A DNA stretch of 64,000 bases from Alphaproteobacteria bacterium (lineage in GTDB: Bacteria > Pseudomonadota > Alphaproteobacteria > ATCC43930 > CGMCC-115725). Location: NCBI GenBank assembly GCA_028871055.1, contig JAGWON010000005.1, positions 62,001 through 126,000 of the forward strand. Reading direction: 5' to 3'. Position numbers and translations under genes: made by a program. The notes beneath the pieces were generated by a model. It did no database searches and had not been told where the DNA came from. It saw only the letters and a list, made by a program, of their open reading frames with translations. Numbering within the stretch: the stretch's first letter is position 1; the number at the start of each line of letters is the position of its first letter. This document shows, in pieces, positions 46,165-54,926 of the stretch.

Positions 46165-46606
46165 TCAGTTGCCGGCCGCCGCGGTGACCGGCTCGCCGCG
46201 CAGCGGCTGCAGCAGCCGTCCGGCGATGTCCCCGCGGTACGACCGGCCGGAAGCGGTCGAGGGCGCGCTCCAATCGGCCAGCCATGCGCTGCCAGACGAC
46301 CGTGTCGGAATTGACGCGGTTCGCGAAATCGTCCGCGGCGTCATAGACGAACGTCATGCCGCCATACATGCCGGCGGCGAAATTATCGCCCGCCGGGCCG
46401 AGGATCGCGACCGTGCCGCCGGTCATGTATTCGCAGCCGTTCGAGCCGCAGCCCTCGATCATCCGTCGGCGCCCGAATTGCGCACGGCGAAGCGTTCGCC
46501 CGCCTGGCCGGCGGCGAACAGCCGGCCCGCCGTCGCGCCATAAAGCACGGAGTTGCCGACGATGGTGTTGAGATTCGAGACCAGCGTGCTCGTGTGCCCA
46601 TACTAT
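46165..46606 (-). pseudogene. gltB: remnant of glutamate synthase large subunit (GXGXG domain)
   Basis: The reverse strand carries the C-terminal beta-helix domain of GltB in at least three frame segments. The first is [20 protein letters not shown] with [19 protein letters not shown], ending in a stop. The next, one frame over, is IEGCGSNGCEYMTGGTVAIL with DNFAAGMYGGMTFVYDA and NRVNSDTVVWQRM. A tail SYRGDIAGRLLQPLRGEPVT is in another frame. The glutaminase and synthase domains (over 1,000 residues) are absent. The 5' breakpoint is near 46606, where sequence becomes AT-richer. It is a dead fragment beside an intact GST gene. Confidence 0.75.
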
Positions 46607-46729
46607 TGTCGAATTAGAGCAGCGATAATTACCTTGTTCCGCGATTAGGTCAGATACTGTTGCCTTTTTTTGGCGCAAATTCCGGCGGGCGACCGAGAAC
46701 CTGCCGCCAGTGATGGTCAGCCCAGGCTT

Positions 46730-46750
46730 ATAGTCCTGAAACGGGACTAT
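46730..46750 (-). terminator. hairpin immediately after the NDUFA9-like gene
   Basis: ATAGTCC and GGACTAT form 7-base arms with a 7-base loop, starting one base past the stop at 46752 on the reverse strand. No T-run follows, so it may protect the 3' end or act as a weak terminator. Confidence 0.45.
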
Positions 46751-46751
46751 T

Positions 46752-47702
46752 TCAGAGGAGGTGGACGCCCAGGCCGCGACCGCCGCGGCGGAACCTGTCG
46801 AGATAGGTCGGCAGGATCAGCTCGAGCGCGGTGGGTTCGATACCGAGCGCGGCCGGGCCCGGCATGTCCGGTGCCGGCACCGCGTCCCGCCGCAGCATGC
46901 GGACTTGGTCGCGGGTCAGCAGCGGCCGCGGCATCAGTTCCATGAACAGCGCGGGCACCATGGCCAGGGCGAAAGGCACCGGCAGCAACAGCCGCCTGCG
47001 GTTGGTCTCGCGCAGGATCAGCTCGAACAGCGCGCGCAGCGTCTGGACGCTCGGGCCGCCGAGCTCGTAGGTCCGGCCGACAGCATCCTCGCGATCGAGC
47101 GCGGCAGCGACCGCGGCGGCGACGTCGCCGACGAACACGGGCGCGAAGCGCGTCCGGCCGCCGCCGATCAGCGGCAGCGCCGGCGACAAGCGCGCGATTG
47201 CGGCGAAGCGATTGAAGAACGAATCCTCGGGCCCGAAGATCAGCGACGGCCGCAGGATGGTCGCGCCGGGAAAGGCGTGGCGCACGGCCGCCTCGCCCGC
47301 GGCCTTGGAGCGGCCATAAAGCGACGGCGAGGCCGGATCGGCGCCGATCGCCGAAACATGCACGAAGCGCCGGACTCCCGCCGCAGCAGCTAGCGCTGCA
47401 AGGCCGGCCGGCCCGCTCTCGTGCACGGTCCGAAATCGCTGCGCGCCGCGCTCATGGAGGATGCCGGTCGCGTTGATGACCGCTTCGGCGCCGGCCACCA
47501 GCGGCGCGAGCCGATTGCGATCCTTGATGTCGCAATCGATCAGCGCGATCTGGCCGACATCGCCCATCGGACGGAGAAATCCGGCATTCGCCGCGGTGCG
47601 ACTGACGGCGGCGATCAGTGCGCCTTCCGCCGCGAGATGCCTGACGACATAGCGCCCGACGAAGCCCGAGGCGCCGACGACCACGAAACGGCGATACCGC
47701 AT
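46752..47702 (-). CDS. complex I NDUFA9-like NAD(P)-binding protein
   Basis: A 316-residue atypical short-chain dehydrogenase with the N-terminal Rossmann motif VVVGASGFVGRYVVRHLAAE, INATGILHERGAQRF, FVHVSAIGADPASPSLYGRS (active-site-like Ser and Tyr, YGRSK), RPSLIFGPEDSFFNRFA and FAPVFVGDVAAAV. Bacterial relatives are annotated as complex I NDUFA9 subunit family or NAD-dependent epimerase-like proteins; in mitochondria NDUFA9 is an accessory subunit of NADH:ubiquinone oxidoreductase. No nuo genes are nearby. It is monocistronic, upstream of tRNA-Leu on the other strand. Confidence 0.86.
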   Translation of the reverse strand: MRYRRFVVVGASGFVGRYVVRHLAAEGALIAAVSRTAANAGFLRPMGDVGQIALIDCDIKDRNRLAPLVAGAEAVINATGILHERGAQRFRTVHESGPAGLAALAAAAGVRRFVHVSAIGADPASPSLYGRSKAAGEAAVRHAFPGATILRPSLIFGPEDSFFNRFAAIARLSPALPLIGGGRTRFAPVFVGDVAAAVAAALDREDAVGRTYELGGPSVQTLRALFELILRETNRRRLLLPVPFALAMVPALFMELMPRPLLTRDQVRMLRRDAVPAPDMPGPAALGIEPTALELILPTYLDRFRRGGRGLGVHLL

Positions 47703-47827
47703 GGTTTCTGCCTGCTGGTTTGCCGCGCTGTTTTACAACAGCCCGGTACGGTAGGCGAGCCCGGCGCCGGAAAATGCCGAGACTCATTGACACGGCGGAA
47801 CCGCGCCTCTAAGTCACAGAACCGATT

Positions 47828-47914
47828 GCCCAGGTGGCGGAATTGGTAGACGCGCTAGATTCAGGTTCTAGTGGCCGAAAGGCCGTGGAAGTTCGAGTCT
47901 TCTCCTGGGCACCA
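47828..47914 (+). tRNA. tRNA-Leu (CAG)
   Basis: A class II tRNA: acceptor GCCCAGG pairing with CCTGGGC before an encoded ACCA, D-arm GGCGGAATTGGTAGACGC, anticodon stem-loop CTAGATTCAGGTTCTAG with anticodon CAG, a variable arm TGGCCGAAAGGCCG and T-loop GTTCGAGTC. Confidence 0.96.
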
Positions 47915-47958
47915 CCGAAACCCCGCGCGTCGCGACCGGTTCGGAGCATGCAAGACCG

Positions 47959-48570
47959 ATGAGCACGCACCTGCATCGCGGCGATCTTCCCGCCGGGCTC
48001 GCGCTCGGCAACGCCATCGCCGTCGACACCGAAACGATGGGACTCGACCCGGCGCGCGATCGGCTCTGCCTGGTGCAGCTCTCCGCCGGTGACGGCAATT
48101 GTCACCTGGTGCAATTCGCGCCCCGCCAATACGACGCGCCGCGTCTCAAGGCGCTGCTCGGCGATCCCAAGGTGCTCAAGATCTTCCACTTCGCGCGCTT
48201 CGATCTGGCGATGATCCAGCGCTATCTCGGCGTACGCGCAGCACCGGTCTACTGCACCAAGGTGGCGTCGAAGCTGGCGCGCACGTTCACCGACCGTCAC
48301 GGTCTGAAGGATCTGTGCCGCGAGATTCTCGGCGTCGAGTTGTCGAAGCAGCAGCAGTCGTCCGACTGGGGCGCGCCGGAGCTGAGCGCGGAGCAGAAGC
48401 GCTATGCCGCCGCGGACGTCGAGCATCTCCATGCGCTCAAGGCGCGGCTCGACGAAATGCTGGTGCGCGAGGGACGCAGCGCCCTCGCGCAGGCCTGTTT
48501 CGATTTCCTGCCGACGCGGGCCGCGCTCGATATCGCCGGGTTCCCCGGTCCCGATCTTTTCGAGCATTGA
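47959..48570 (+). CDS. ribonuclease D-like 3'-5' exonuclease
   Basis: A 203-residue DEDDy exonuclease: Exo I VDTETMGLDPARDRLCLVQL, Exo II KIFHFARFDLAMIQRYLG, and Exo III with YAAADVEHLHALKARLDEML (Tyr and Asp). It consists only of the catalytic domain and lacks the HRDC domains of full RNase D, as is usual for this short alphaproteobacterial form. It trims structured RNA 3' ends, probably tRNAs. It stands just upstream of kdsD, a common alphaproteobacterial arrangement, and 44 bases after tRNA-Leu. Confidence 0.9.
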   Translation: MSTHLHRGDLPAGLALGNAIAVDTETMGLDPARDRLCLVQLSAGDGNCHLVQFAPRQYDAPRLKALLGDPKVLKIFHFARFDLAMIQRYLGVRAAPVYCTKVASKLARTFTDRHGLKDLCREILGVELSKQQQSSDWGAPELSAEQKRYAAADVEHLHALKARLDEMLVREGRSALAQACFDFLPTRAALDIAGFPGPDLFEH

Positions 48571-48658
48571 AAGCAAGTTTTAACCCGGCCAAGCAAATAA
48601 TGTGCCGTTCGTGTCCCGTTCCGTTGATTTCGAGGGATGGCGGGAGCATAGTGCCCTT

Positions 48659-49714
48659 ATGATGACGGGGAGTTTTCGTTCCCGCACTCCGGTCGAAACC
48701 GACGGAGATGCTCGCAGCGGGGGAGCATCGTTGCGCCGAACCATAGCCAAAGCGAAAGAGTCGTCCGATATCGCCGTCGCCCGTCGCGTGCTCGACACCG
48801 AGATCGTCGGGCTCGAGGCGCTGGCGGCGGAGCTCGACGCGAGTTTCGCCGATGCGGTCGACAAGCTCGCGGCGATCACCGGCCGCGTCACGGTCACCGG
48901 CATGGGAAAGAGCGGCCACGTCGCGCGCAAGATCGCCTCGACACTGGCCTCGACCGGAACGCCGGCGCAGTTCGTCCATCCCGCCGAAGCGAGCCACGGC
49001 GACCTCGGCATGCTTGCCGCCGGCGATGCGGTGCTGGCGTTGTCGAATTCGGGTGAGACCAACGAGCTGGCCGATATCCTCGCCCACGCGCGGCGCTTCG
49101 GTATGCCGCTGATCGCCATCACGGCCCAGGCGCGCAGCGCGCTCGCCGATGCCGCGGACGTGACGCTGCGCCTCCCCGCCGCCGCCGAAGCGTGCTCGAT
49201 GGGCCTCGCGCCGACCACGTCGACCACGATGATGATGGCGCTCGGCGACGCGCTTGCGATCGCGCTGCTCGAGCGCAAGGGATTCTCGGCCGACGACTTC
49301 CAGCAGCTTCATCCCGGCGGCCGCCTTGGCCGCCGCCTGCTCAAGGTCGCCGACATCATGCATCACGGGCCGGCGGTGCCGCTGATCCCGCTCGATACCG
49401 CGATGGCGGACGCCATCCTGGCAATGACCAAGAAGAGCTTCGGCTGCGTCGGCATCACCGACGCCGCCGGCCGTCTTGCCGGCATCGTTACCGACGGCGA
49501 TTTGCGCCGCCACATGGGCGACGGCCTGCTGCGCGCCGGCGTCGCCGAGGTCATGAGCCAGCTGCCCAAGACCATCCGACCGCAGGCGCTCGCCGCCGAG
49601 GCCCTGGCGGTGATGAACCAGAACGCGATCACCAGCCTGTTCGTCGTCGATGCGGCGAACAAACCGCTCGGCATCGTGCATATCCACGATTGCCTCCGCG
49701 CGGGGATTGCATGA
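48659..49714 (+). CDS. kdsD: arabinose-5-phosphate isomerase (KpsF/GutQ/KdsD)
   Basis: From ATG 48659 it encodes 351 residues. The SIS domain (about 60-210) has VTGMGKSGHVARKIASTLAS and FVHPAEASHGDLGMLAAGDA, ALSNSGETNELADIL, and LAPTTSTTMMMALGDALAIA. It is followed by two CBS domains (from about 230, DIMHHGPAVPLIPLDTAM). It isomerises ribulose-5-phosphate to arabinose-5-phosphate for KDO synthesis. A GTG at 48602 could extend it 19 residues. The stop overlaps the lptC start as ATGA. First gene of the LPS-export cluster. Confidence 0.93.
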   Translation: MMTGSFRSRTPVETDGDARSGGASLRRTIAKAKESSDIAVARRVLDTEIVGLEALAAELDASFADAVDKLAAITGRVTVTGMGKSGHVARKIASTLASTGTPAQFVHPAEASHGDLGMLAAGDAVLALSNSGETNELADILAHARRFGMPLIAITAQARSALADAADVTLRLPAAAEACSMGLAPTTSTTMMMALGDALAIALLERKGFSADDFQQLHPGGRLGRRLLKVADIMHHGPAVPLIPLDTAMADAILAMTKKSFGCVGITDAAGRLAGIVTDGDLRRHMGDGLLRAGVAEVMSQLPKTIRPQALAAEALAVMNQNAITSLFVVDAANKPLGIVHIHDCLRAGIA

Positions 49715-50382
49715 AGACGCGGCTCGATGCCAGCTTCGCCGAGGTGCGCCCGTCGCCTGAATCCGATCGGCGCGCCGCCGCGTTGCGCCGCTACAGCCGG
49801 TTCGTCGGCATCGCGAAGCGCATCCTGCCGGCGACCGCACTGGCGCTGCTCATGCTGGTCGCGGTCTGGCCGCGCATCCAGGGCGCCATCGACGGCATGC
49901 ACTTCGCGCGGCTGCCGAAGATCGACGTCAGCCAGGCGCGCCAGGTCCGCATGGTCGATCCGCGCTATACCGGCACCGATCGCAACAACCGGCCTTTCGT
50001 CGTCACCGCCGACGCCGCGAGCCAGACACCGAAAGCCGACGACGCGATCTCGCTCGACGCGCCCAAGGCGGATCTTGCCACTGTGGGCGGCAACTGGGAC
50101 GAGCTGACCGCCTATGTCGGCCTCTATCAGCCGCAGGCGCAGCAACTGGACCTCTTCGGCAACGTCGAGCTCTACCAGGACAAGGGCAATGCGCTGCGCT
50201 CCGACAGCGTCACCATCAACATGGCGCAAGGGACCGCGATCAGCCACGATCCAGTCGAAGGCGACGGCACCTTCGGCCACATCAAGGCGCAGGGACTGCG
50301 CGTCCTCGACCGCGGCGAGACCATCATCTTCACCGGCCACGCGGCGCTCGACCTGAATTCGCGGACGAAGGCGACACCGTGA
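49711..50382 (+). CDS. lptC: LPS export protein LptC
   Basis: A 223-residue bitopic protein with one N-terminal membrane helix (ILPATALALLMLVAVWPRIQ, about 38-57) and a periplasmic beta-jellyroll (NRPFVVTADAASQTPKADDA; LFGNVELYQDKGNALRSDSV), as in LptC/YrbK of alphaproteobacteria. It links the LptBFG ABC transporter to LptA. It overlaps kdsD by 4 bases and lptA by 4 bases. Sequence conservation is low in this family, so position supports the call. Confidence 0.88.
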   Translation: MKTRLDASFAEVRPSPESDRRAAALRRYSRFVGIAKRILPATALALLMLVAVWPRIQGAIDGMHFARLPKIDVSQARQVRMVDPRYTGTDRNNRPFVVTADAASQTPKADDAISLDAPKADLATVGGNWDELTAYVGLYQPQAQQLDLFGNVELYQDKGNALRSDSVTINMAQGTAISHDPVEGDGTFGHIKAQGLRVLDRGETIIFTGHAALDLNSRTKATP

Positions 50383-51332
50383 TTGTCCGCGCGGCCACCG
50401 CGTTCGCGCTCGCGGTCGTGGCCATGAGCACGGCGGCGCCGCGCGCGGACGCGCAGCTCGCCGGCGCGCAGATGACCGACCGCCCGATCCACATCGAAGC
50501 CGATCACGGCATCGAATGGCAGCAGGCCAACAACGTCTATATCGCCCGCGGCAACGCCTCGGCCACGCGCGGCAATGCGACCGTGACCGCCGACGTCCTC
50601 TATGCCTATTACCGGCCGGTTGGCCAAGCTTCGAGCCAAGCCGCGCCCGCGAGCCGGACGGGGCCGTCAGCGTCGAAACCGGTTGCCGCACGCGGGCAAA
50701 ACGCGCTGATGGGCGGATCATCGACCGAGATCTATCGCCTTGAAGCCGACGGCCATGTTCATTTCATCAACGGCGATCAACAAGAGGCCTTCGGCGATCA
50801 CGCGGTCTACGACGTCGACCAGGCGGTCATGGTGCTCACCGGCAAGGACCTGCACATCACGGCGCCGAACGAAATCATCACCGCGCGTGATTCGCTCGAA
50901 TGGTACGACCAAAAGCAGATCGCCGTGGCGCGCGGCAACGCGATGGCGATCCGCGGCGACCGGCGCATGCGCGCGGATATCATCACCGCCGACGTCGAAA
51001 AGAAGGACGATCAGCCCGCGCAAATCACGCGGATCAACGGCTACGGCAACGTGCTGGTTTCGGCGCCCGGCCAGATCGCCCGCGGCGACGAGGGGGTCTA
51101 CGTCGTCGCGACCAAGATCGCAACCCTGATCGGCCACGTCCGGCTGACCAAAGGCGACGACGAATTGCGCGGGCAGTACGGCGTAGTCGATACCAACACC
51201 AACGTCAGCGAGATCCTGGCCGCCCCACCCAACGCCGTCGCCGACGGCGGTCGCAAGCCGCGCGTCGAGGGCCTGTTGGTGCCGAACCACCGGCCGAGCG
51301 CGACGGGCGGACAATCGAATGGCGGACTGTAG
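50379..51332 (+). CDS. lptA: LPS transport periplasmic protein LptA
   Basis: A 317-residue OstA-domain protein with a signal peptide (AFALAVVAMSTAAPRADA) and repeated jellyroll strands: PIHIEADHGIEWQQANNVYI, ARGNASATRGNATVTADVLY, and later DQAVMVLTGKDLHITAPNEI. It is longer than the E. coli protein; a 35-residue Ser/Ala/Pro insert (about 85-115) explains part of this. It carries LPS across the periplasm. GTG start at 50379 overlapping lptC. Confidence 0.9.
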   Translation: MIVRAATAFALAVVAMSTAAPRADAQLAGAQMTDRPIHIEADHGIEWQQANNVYIARGNASATRGNATVTADVLYAYYRPVGQASSQAAPASRTGPSASKPVAARGQNALMGGSSTEIYRLEADGHVHFINGDQQEAFGDHAVYDVDQAVMVLTGKDLHITAPNEIITARDSLEWYDQKQIAVARGNAMAIRGDRRMRADIITADVEKKDDQPAQITRINGYGNVLVSAPGQIARGDEGVYVVATKIATLIGHVRLTKGDDELRGQYGVVDTNTNVSEILAAPPNAVADGGRKPRVEGLLVPNHRPSATGGQSNGGL

Positions 51333-51338
51333 GGCGCG

Positions 51339-52196
51339 ATGACCAAGCCGCCGGTTGATCATCATCCGTCGCAAGCCGCACACGCGCATCCGTCGCCTGC
51401 TCATCCACAGACCCATCCGGCGCATTCGGCGCCGGCACAGCGCCGCGATGCGACGCCGCGGCTGGTTGCATCGAACGCCGGTCTCGTCGCGACCAACCTC
51501 GGCAAGAGCTTCAAGAAGCGTCCGGTGCTGCGCGCGGTCAGCGTCGCGGTGCAGCGCGGCGAAGCGGTCGGATTGCTGGGACCGAACGGCGCCGGCAAGA
51601 CGACCTGCTTCTACATCATCACCGGTCTGGTGCGGCCCGATGTCGGCGCGATCACGCTCGACGGCGCGGACATCACCGAGTTGCCGATGTACCGCCGGGC
51701 CCGACTGGGCATCGGCTATCTGCCCCAGGAGGCGTCGATCTTCCGCGGCCTGTCGGTCGAGCAGAACATCCGCGCCGTGCTCGAAGTCGCGGAGCCGGTG
51801 CTCGAGATGCGCGAAAACATGCTCGACGCGCTGCTCGCCGAATTCTCGATCACCCATCTGCGCCGGGCGCCGGCAATGGCGCTATCCGGCGGCGAGCGCC
51901 GCCGCGTCGAGATCGCGCGCGCACTCGCGACGCGGCCGCATTTCATCCTTCTGGACGAGCCGCTCGCCGGCATCGACCCGATCGCGGTGAACGACATTCG
52001 CGATCTGGTGGCGCACCTGAAGGATCGCGGCATCGGCGTCCTGATCACCGATCATAACGTGCGCGAGACGCTCGAGATCGTCGATCGCGCCTACATCCTG
52101 CACCAGGGCCAGGTGCTGATGGAGGGGGCGCCGGAAGAGATCGTGCGCGACGCCAACGTGCGCCGCGTTTACCTGGGCGAAAGGTTCAGCCTGTAG
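51339..52196 (+). CDS. lptB: LPS export ABC transporter ATPase LptB
   Basis: A 285-residue ABC ATPase with Walker [18 protein letters not shown]-loop [20 protein letters not shown], signature [15 protein letters not shown], Walker [17 protein letters not shown] and H-loop [10 protein letters not shown]; the EASIFR region is LptB-specific. The first 40 residues are a His/Pro-rich extension ([20 protein letters not shown]) absent from E. coli LptB and probably disordered. It lies 6 bases after lptA and 9 before rpoN. Confidence 0.95.
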   Translation: MTKPPVDHHPSQAAHAHPSPAHPQTHPAHSAPAQRRDATPRLVASNAGLVATNLGKSFKKRPVLRAVSVAVQRGEAVGLLGPNGAGKTTCFYIITGLVRPDVGAITLDGADITELPMYRRARLGIGYLPQEASIFRGLSVEQNIRAVLEVAEPVLEMRENMLDALLAEFSITHLRRAPAMALSGGERRRVEIARALATRPHFILLDEPLAGIDPIAVNDIRDLVAHLKDRGIGVLITDHNVRETLEIVDRAYILHQGQVLMEGAPEEIVRDANVRRVYLGERFSL

Positions 52197-52205
52197 GTCG
52201 TCGCC

Positions 52206-53708
52206 ATGGCCCTTATGCCCCGTCTGGATCTGCGCCAAGGTCAGGCGCTCGTCATGACGCCGCAGCTGCAGCAGGCGATCAAGCTGCTGCAGATGTCGAG
52301 CCTCGAACTCTCGGCTTATGTCGAGAGCGAGCTTGAGCAGAATCCGCTGCTCGAGCGCGACGAGGCATCCGAAGACGGCGCCGCCGATGAGGCCCCGGCG
52401 GGCGACGCCGCCGCCGAACCGCCGGCCGTCGATGCCCCCAGTCCGGACGACCGTCGCGACGTCGAGGCCGGCGCGGATGCCGCGGATGCGGCCGAGACCT
52501 GGCATGAAGAGGCGGGGCGCGAGGGCGAGGGCAATCTCGATTACGCCGGCGATCCCGAGGCCTGGCGCACCCGCACCAGCGCGGTTGCCGCCGACGGCCT
52601 GCCGGGACTCGACCAGACGCTCACGCGCCCGATCAGCCTGCGCGAACATCTGCTGGAGCAGCTTGCCGTCGAGATTCACGACCCTGCCGACCGGGTGATC
52701 GGCAGCCATCTCATCGACATGGTGGACGAGGCCGGCTACATCGCGGGCGACTTCGCCGCGATCGCCGAACTGCTGTCATGCGACACCGCGCGCGTCGAGA
52801 AGACGGTGGTGCTGCTCCAGCGCTTCGATCCGCCGGGTGTCTTCGCGCGCAATCTTGCTGAATGCCTGGCGCTGCAACTGAAGGAGCGCGACCGCTTCGA
52901 TCCGGCGATGCGTACGTTGATCGAGAACCTGCCGCTGCTTGCCAAGCGCGACGCGCAACAGCTGATGCGCGTCTGCCGGGTCGATGCCGCCGATCTCGCG
53001 CAGATGGTGGCCGAGATCAAGGCCCTCAACCCGAAACCCGGCCTCGCCTTCGACAAGGCCGCGCCCGAAGTGGTGGTGCCCGACGTGCTGCTGCGCGTCC
53101 TGCCCAACGGATCGTGGGCGGTCGAACTCAACAGCGACAGCCTGCCGCGCGTCCTGGTCAACAACCGCTACTACGCCGAGGTCAGCGACGCCGCCAAAAA
53201 CAAGCGGGAGAAGGAATACCTCTCCGAGCGGTATCAATCGGCGAATTGGCTGGTGAAGGCGCTGCACCAGCGCGCAACCACGATCCTCAAGGTTTCGCGT
53301 GAAATCGTGCGCCAGCAGGACGGATTCCTGCGACACGGCGTGCAACATCTCAAGCCGCTGGTGCTGCGCGACATCGCCACCGCGATCGAGATGCACGAAA
53401 GCACGGTCAGCCGCGTCACCACCAACAAATACATGCTCACGCCGCGCGGCATATACGAACTCAAGTACTTCTTCACGTCGGCGATCGCGGCGGCCTCGGG
53501 CGAGGCGCACTCGGCCGAGGCGGTGCGCTTCCGCATCCGCTCGCTCATCGAGGCGGAATCAAGCGAAATCCTGTCCGACGATCGGATCGTGGAAATTTTA
53601 ATGAAAGAAGGTATAGACATCGCTCGCCGGACGGTCGCCAAATACCGGGAGGCCATGAACATACCGTCCTCGGTGCGGCGCCGCCGCGAGAAGGCCTTGC
53701 AATTTTGA
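52206..53708 (+). CDS. rpoN: RNA polymerase sigma-54 factor
   Basis: A 500-residue sigma-54. It has a Gln/Leu-rich region I (QALVMTPQLQQAIKLLQMSS), an acidic region II (about 55-115), a core-binding region III, the DNA-binding HTH ESTVSRVTTNKYMLTPRGIY and the C-terminal RpoN box ARRTVAKYRE, a perfect match. It directs transcription of nitrogen and other enhancer-dependent promoters. It follows lptB closely, as in most proteobacteria, and overlaps ptsN. Confidence 0.97.
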   Translation: MALMPRLDLRQGQALVMTPQLQQAIKLLQMSSLELSAYVESELEQNPLLERDEASEDGAADEAPAGDAAAEPPAVDAPSPDDRRDVEAGADAADAAETWHEEAGREGEGNLDYAGDPEAWRTRTSAVAADGLPGLDQTLTRPISLREHLLEQLAVEIHDPADRVIGSHLIDMVDEAGYIAGDFAAIAELLSCDTARVEKTVVLLQRFDPPGVFARNLAECLALQLKERDRFDPAMRTLIENLPLLAKRDAQQLMRVCRVDAADLAQMVAEIKALNPKPGLAFDKAAPEVVVPDVLLRVLPNGSWAVELNSDSLPRVLVNNRYYAEVSDAAKNKREKEYLSERYQSANWLVKALHQRATTILKVSREIVRQQDGFLRHGVQHLKPLVLRDIATAIEMHESTVSRVTTNKYMLTPRGIYELKYFFTSAIAAASGEAHSAEAVRFRIRSLIEAESSEILSDDRIVEILMKEGIDIARRTVAKYREAMNIPSSVRRRREKALQF

Positions 53709-54199
53709 CCGTGCAACCAGCGACGAATCCGGCAATGCAGATTTCCGATCTTCTGACCCCGAAAGCGGTGACGACGCGCCTGAAGGCCGCCAACAAGAAG
53801 CAGGCCCTGCAGGATCTGGCCAAGCGCGCGGCGCCACTGATGGGTGTCGACGAGCGCGTGCTGTTCGAGACGCTGATCGAGCGCGAGCGCCTGGGCTCGA
53901 CCGGGATCGGCAACGGCGTCGCCGTGCCGCACGGCCGGCTGCCTGGCCTGTCGGCGCCAACGGGATTCTTCGCGCGCCTCGAAAAGCCGGTCGACTTCGA
54001 GGCGGTGGACAACCGCCCGGTCGATCTGATCTTCCTGCTGGTGACGCCCGAAGGCGCCGGCGGCGATCACCTCAAGGCGCTGGCGCTGGTCTCGCGCCTG
54101 CTGCGCGACCGCAAGACCTGCGACAAGCTGCGCGGCACCGACCGCGCCGACGCGCTCTACGCGCTGCTCGTCGACCACGCCGCGAGCCACGCCGCCTGA
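53705..54199 (+). CDS. ptsN: nitrogen-regulatory PTS EIIA protein
   Basis: A 164-residue EIIA-Ntr with LSAPTGFFARLEKPVDFEAV and the phospho-acceptor His in GNGVAVPHGRL (about residue 79). It takes phosphate from NPr and modulates potassium transport, sigma-54 functions and carbon/nitrogen balance. Possible starts are TTG 53705 (overlapping the rpoN stop), GTG 53711 or ATG 53735 (MQISDLLTPKAV, the typical family start). The usual hpf gene between rpoN and ptsN is absent. Confidence 0.92.
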   Translation: MTVQPATNPAMQISDLLTPKAVTTRLKAANKKQALQDLAKRAAPLMGVDERVLFETLIERERLGSTGIGNGVAVPHGRLPGLSAPTGFFARLEKPVDFEAVDNRPVDLIFLLVTPEGAGGDHLKALALVSRLLRDRKTCDKLRGTDRADALYALLVDHAASHAA

Positions 54200-54238
54200 C
54201 GCGGCGTGCGGTGGCGCTCGCGGCTCGGTGACCGCGGT

Positions 54239-54460
54239 TCAGTGAACGCTGAGGGGCTCGAGATCGTTCTGGCGGACGGCCGCTTGGGCGACCGCCAGCG
54301 TCGGCATCACCGCCATCGGCGTACCGTCGGCGGCGTGGATCGCGTATCCCGAGCGGCCCTCGACCACGACGGGCCGGATGTAGGCCAAATCCTGCAGCCC
54401 CCAATGCGCGAATTCCTTCGCCGAGATGTTCTTGAGCCGGGTGATTTCCTGGTTATTCAT
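54239..54460 (-). CDS. DUF1150 family protein
   Basis: A 73-residue protein with the DUF1150 pattern: ISAKEFAHWGLQDLAYIRPV, VEGRSGYAIHAADGTPMAVM and VAQAAVRQNDLEPLSVH. Function unknown. It overlaps the Hsp20 gene by 8 bases. The pairing of DUF1150 with an IbpA-type heat-shock gene is widespread in alphaproteobacteria and suggests co-expression under heat shock. Confidence 0.87.
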   Translation of the reverse strand: MNNQEITRLKNISAKEFAHWGLQDLAYIRPVVVEGRSGYAIHAADGTPMAVMPTLAVAQAAVRQNDLEPLSVH

Positions 54461-54899
54461 GGCTGCCTGCCTTTCCGTTCGTCAGGTTGGCGGAACGGCG
54501 AATCTCGATGCGCTTGACCCGTTGGTCGGACTGTCGCCGCACGAGATCGACGTTGAGAAGACCGTTCTCGAGCCAAGCGCCGCCAACTTCGATGCCATCG
54601 GCGAGCACGAACGAGCGCTGGAACTGGCGCGCGGCGATGCCGCGATGGAGGTAGATCCGCTCTTTCTCCTCGACCTGTTTGCCGCGGATGACGAGCTGGT
54701 TGTCCTCGATCTGCACCGAGAGGTCGTCCATGGTAAAGCCGGCCAGCGCCAAGGTGATGCGCAGGGCGTTTTCGCCGCGCTGCTCGACGTTATACGGGGG
54801 ATAGCCGTCGGCCGTAGCCTTGGTGACCCGGTCGAGCGCCCGCTCGAACTGGTCGAACCCCAGCAACAGGGGAGAATTGAAGACTGACAAACGAGCCAC
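54453..54899 (-). CDS. Hsp20 family small heat-shock protein
   Basis: A 148-residue IbpA-like chaperone starting at GTG 54899. It has an alpha-crystallin domain with YPPYNVEQRGENALRITLAL, LVIRGKQVEEKERIYLHRGI, and RQFQRSFVLADGIEV. ARLSVFNSPLLLGFDQFERA is the usual IbpA N-terminus. It holds unfolding proteins in the cytoplasm. Its ribosome site lies inside a predicted hairpin, consistent with thermosensing. It is followed by the DUF1150 gene with an 8-base overlap. Confidence 0.92.
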   Translation of the reverse strand: MARLSVFNSPLLLGFDQFERALDRVTKATADGYPPYNVEQRGENALRITLALAGFTMDDLSVQIEDNQLVIRGKQVEEKERIYLHRGIAARQFQRSFVLADGIEVGGAWLENGLLNVDLVRRQSDQRVKRIEIRRSANLTNGKAGSHE

Positions 54900-54901
54900 T
54901 T

Positions 54902-54926
54902 GGACCTCCTCGCTCGAGCTAAGTCC
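54902..54926 (-). promoter_or_regulatory. candidate RNA thermometer masking the hsp20 ribosome site
   Basis: On the transcript, GGACTT pairs with AGGTCC (one G-U), enclosing a small CTC...GAG stem. The AGGAGG ribosome site lies within the 3' arm, 2 bases before the GTG. Hairpins of this kind (ROSE and related) control many alphaproteobacterial hsp20 genes. A fold, not a family match. Confidence 0.4.
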
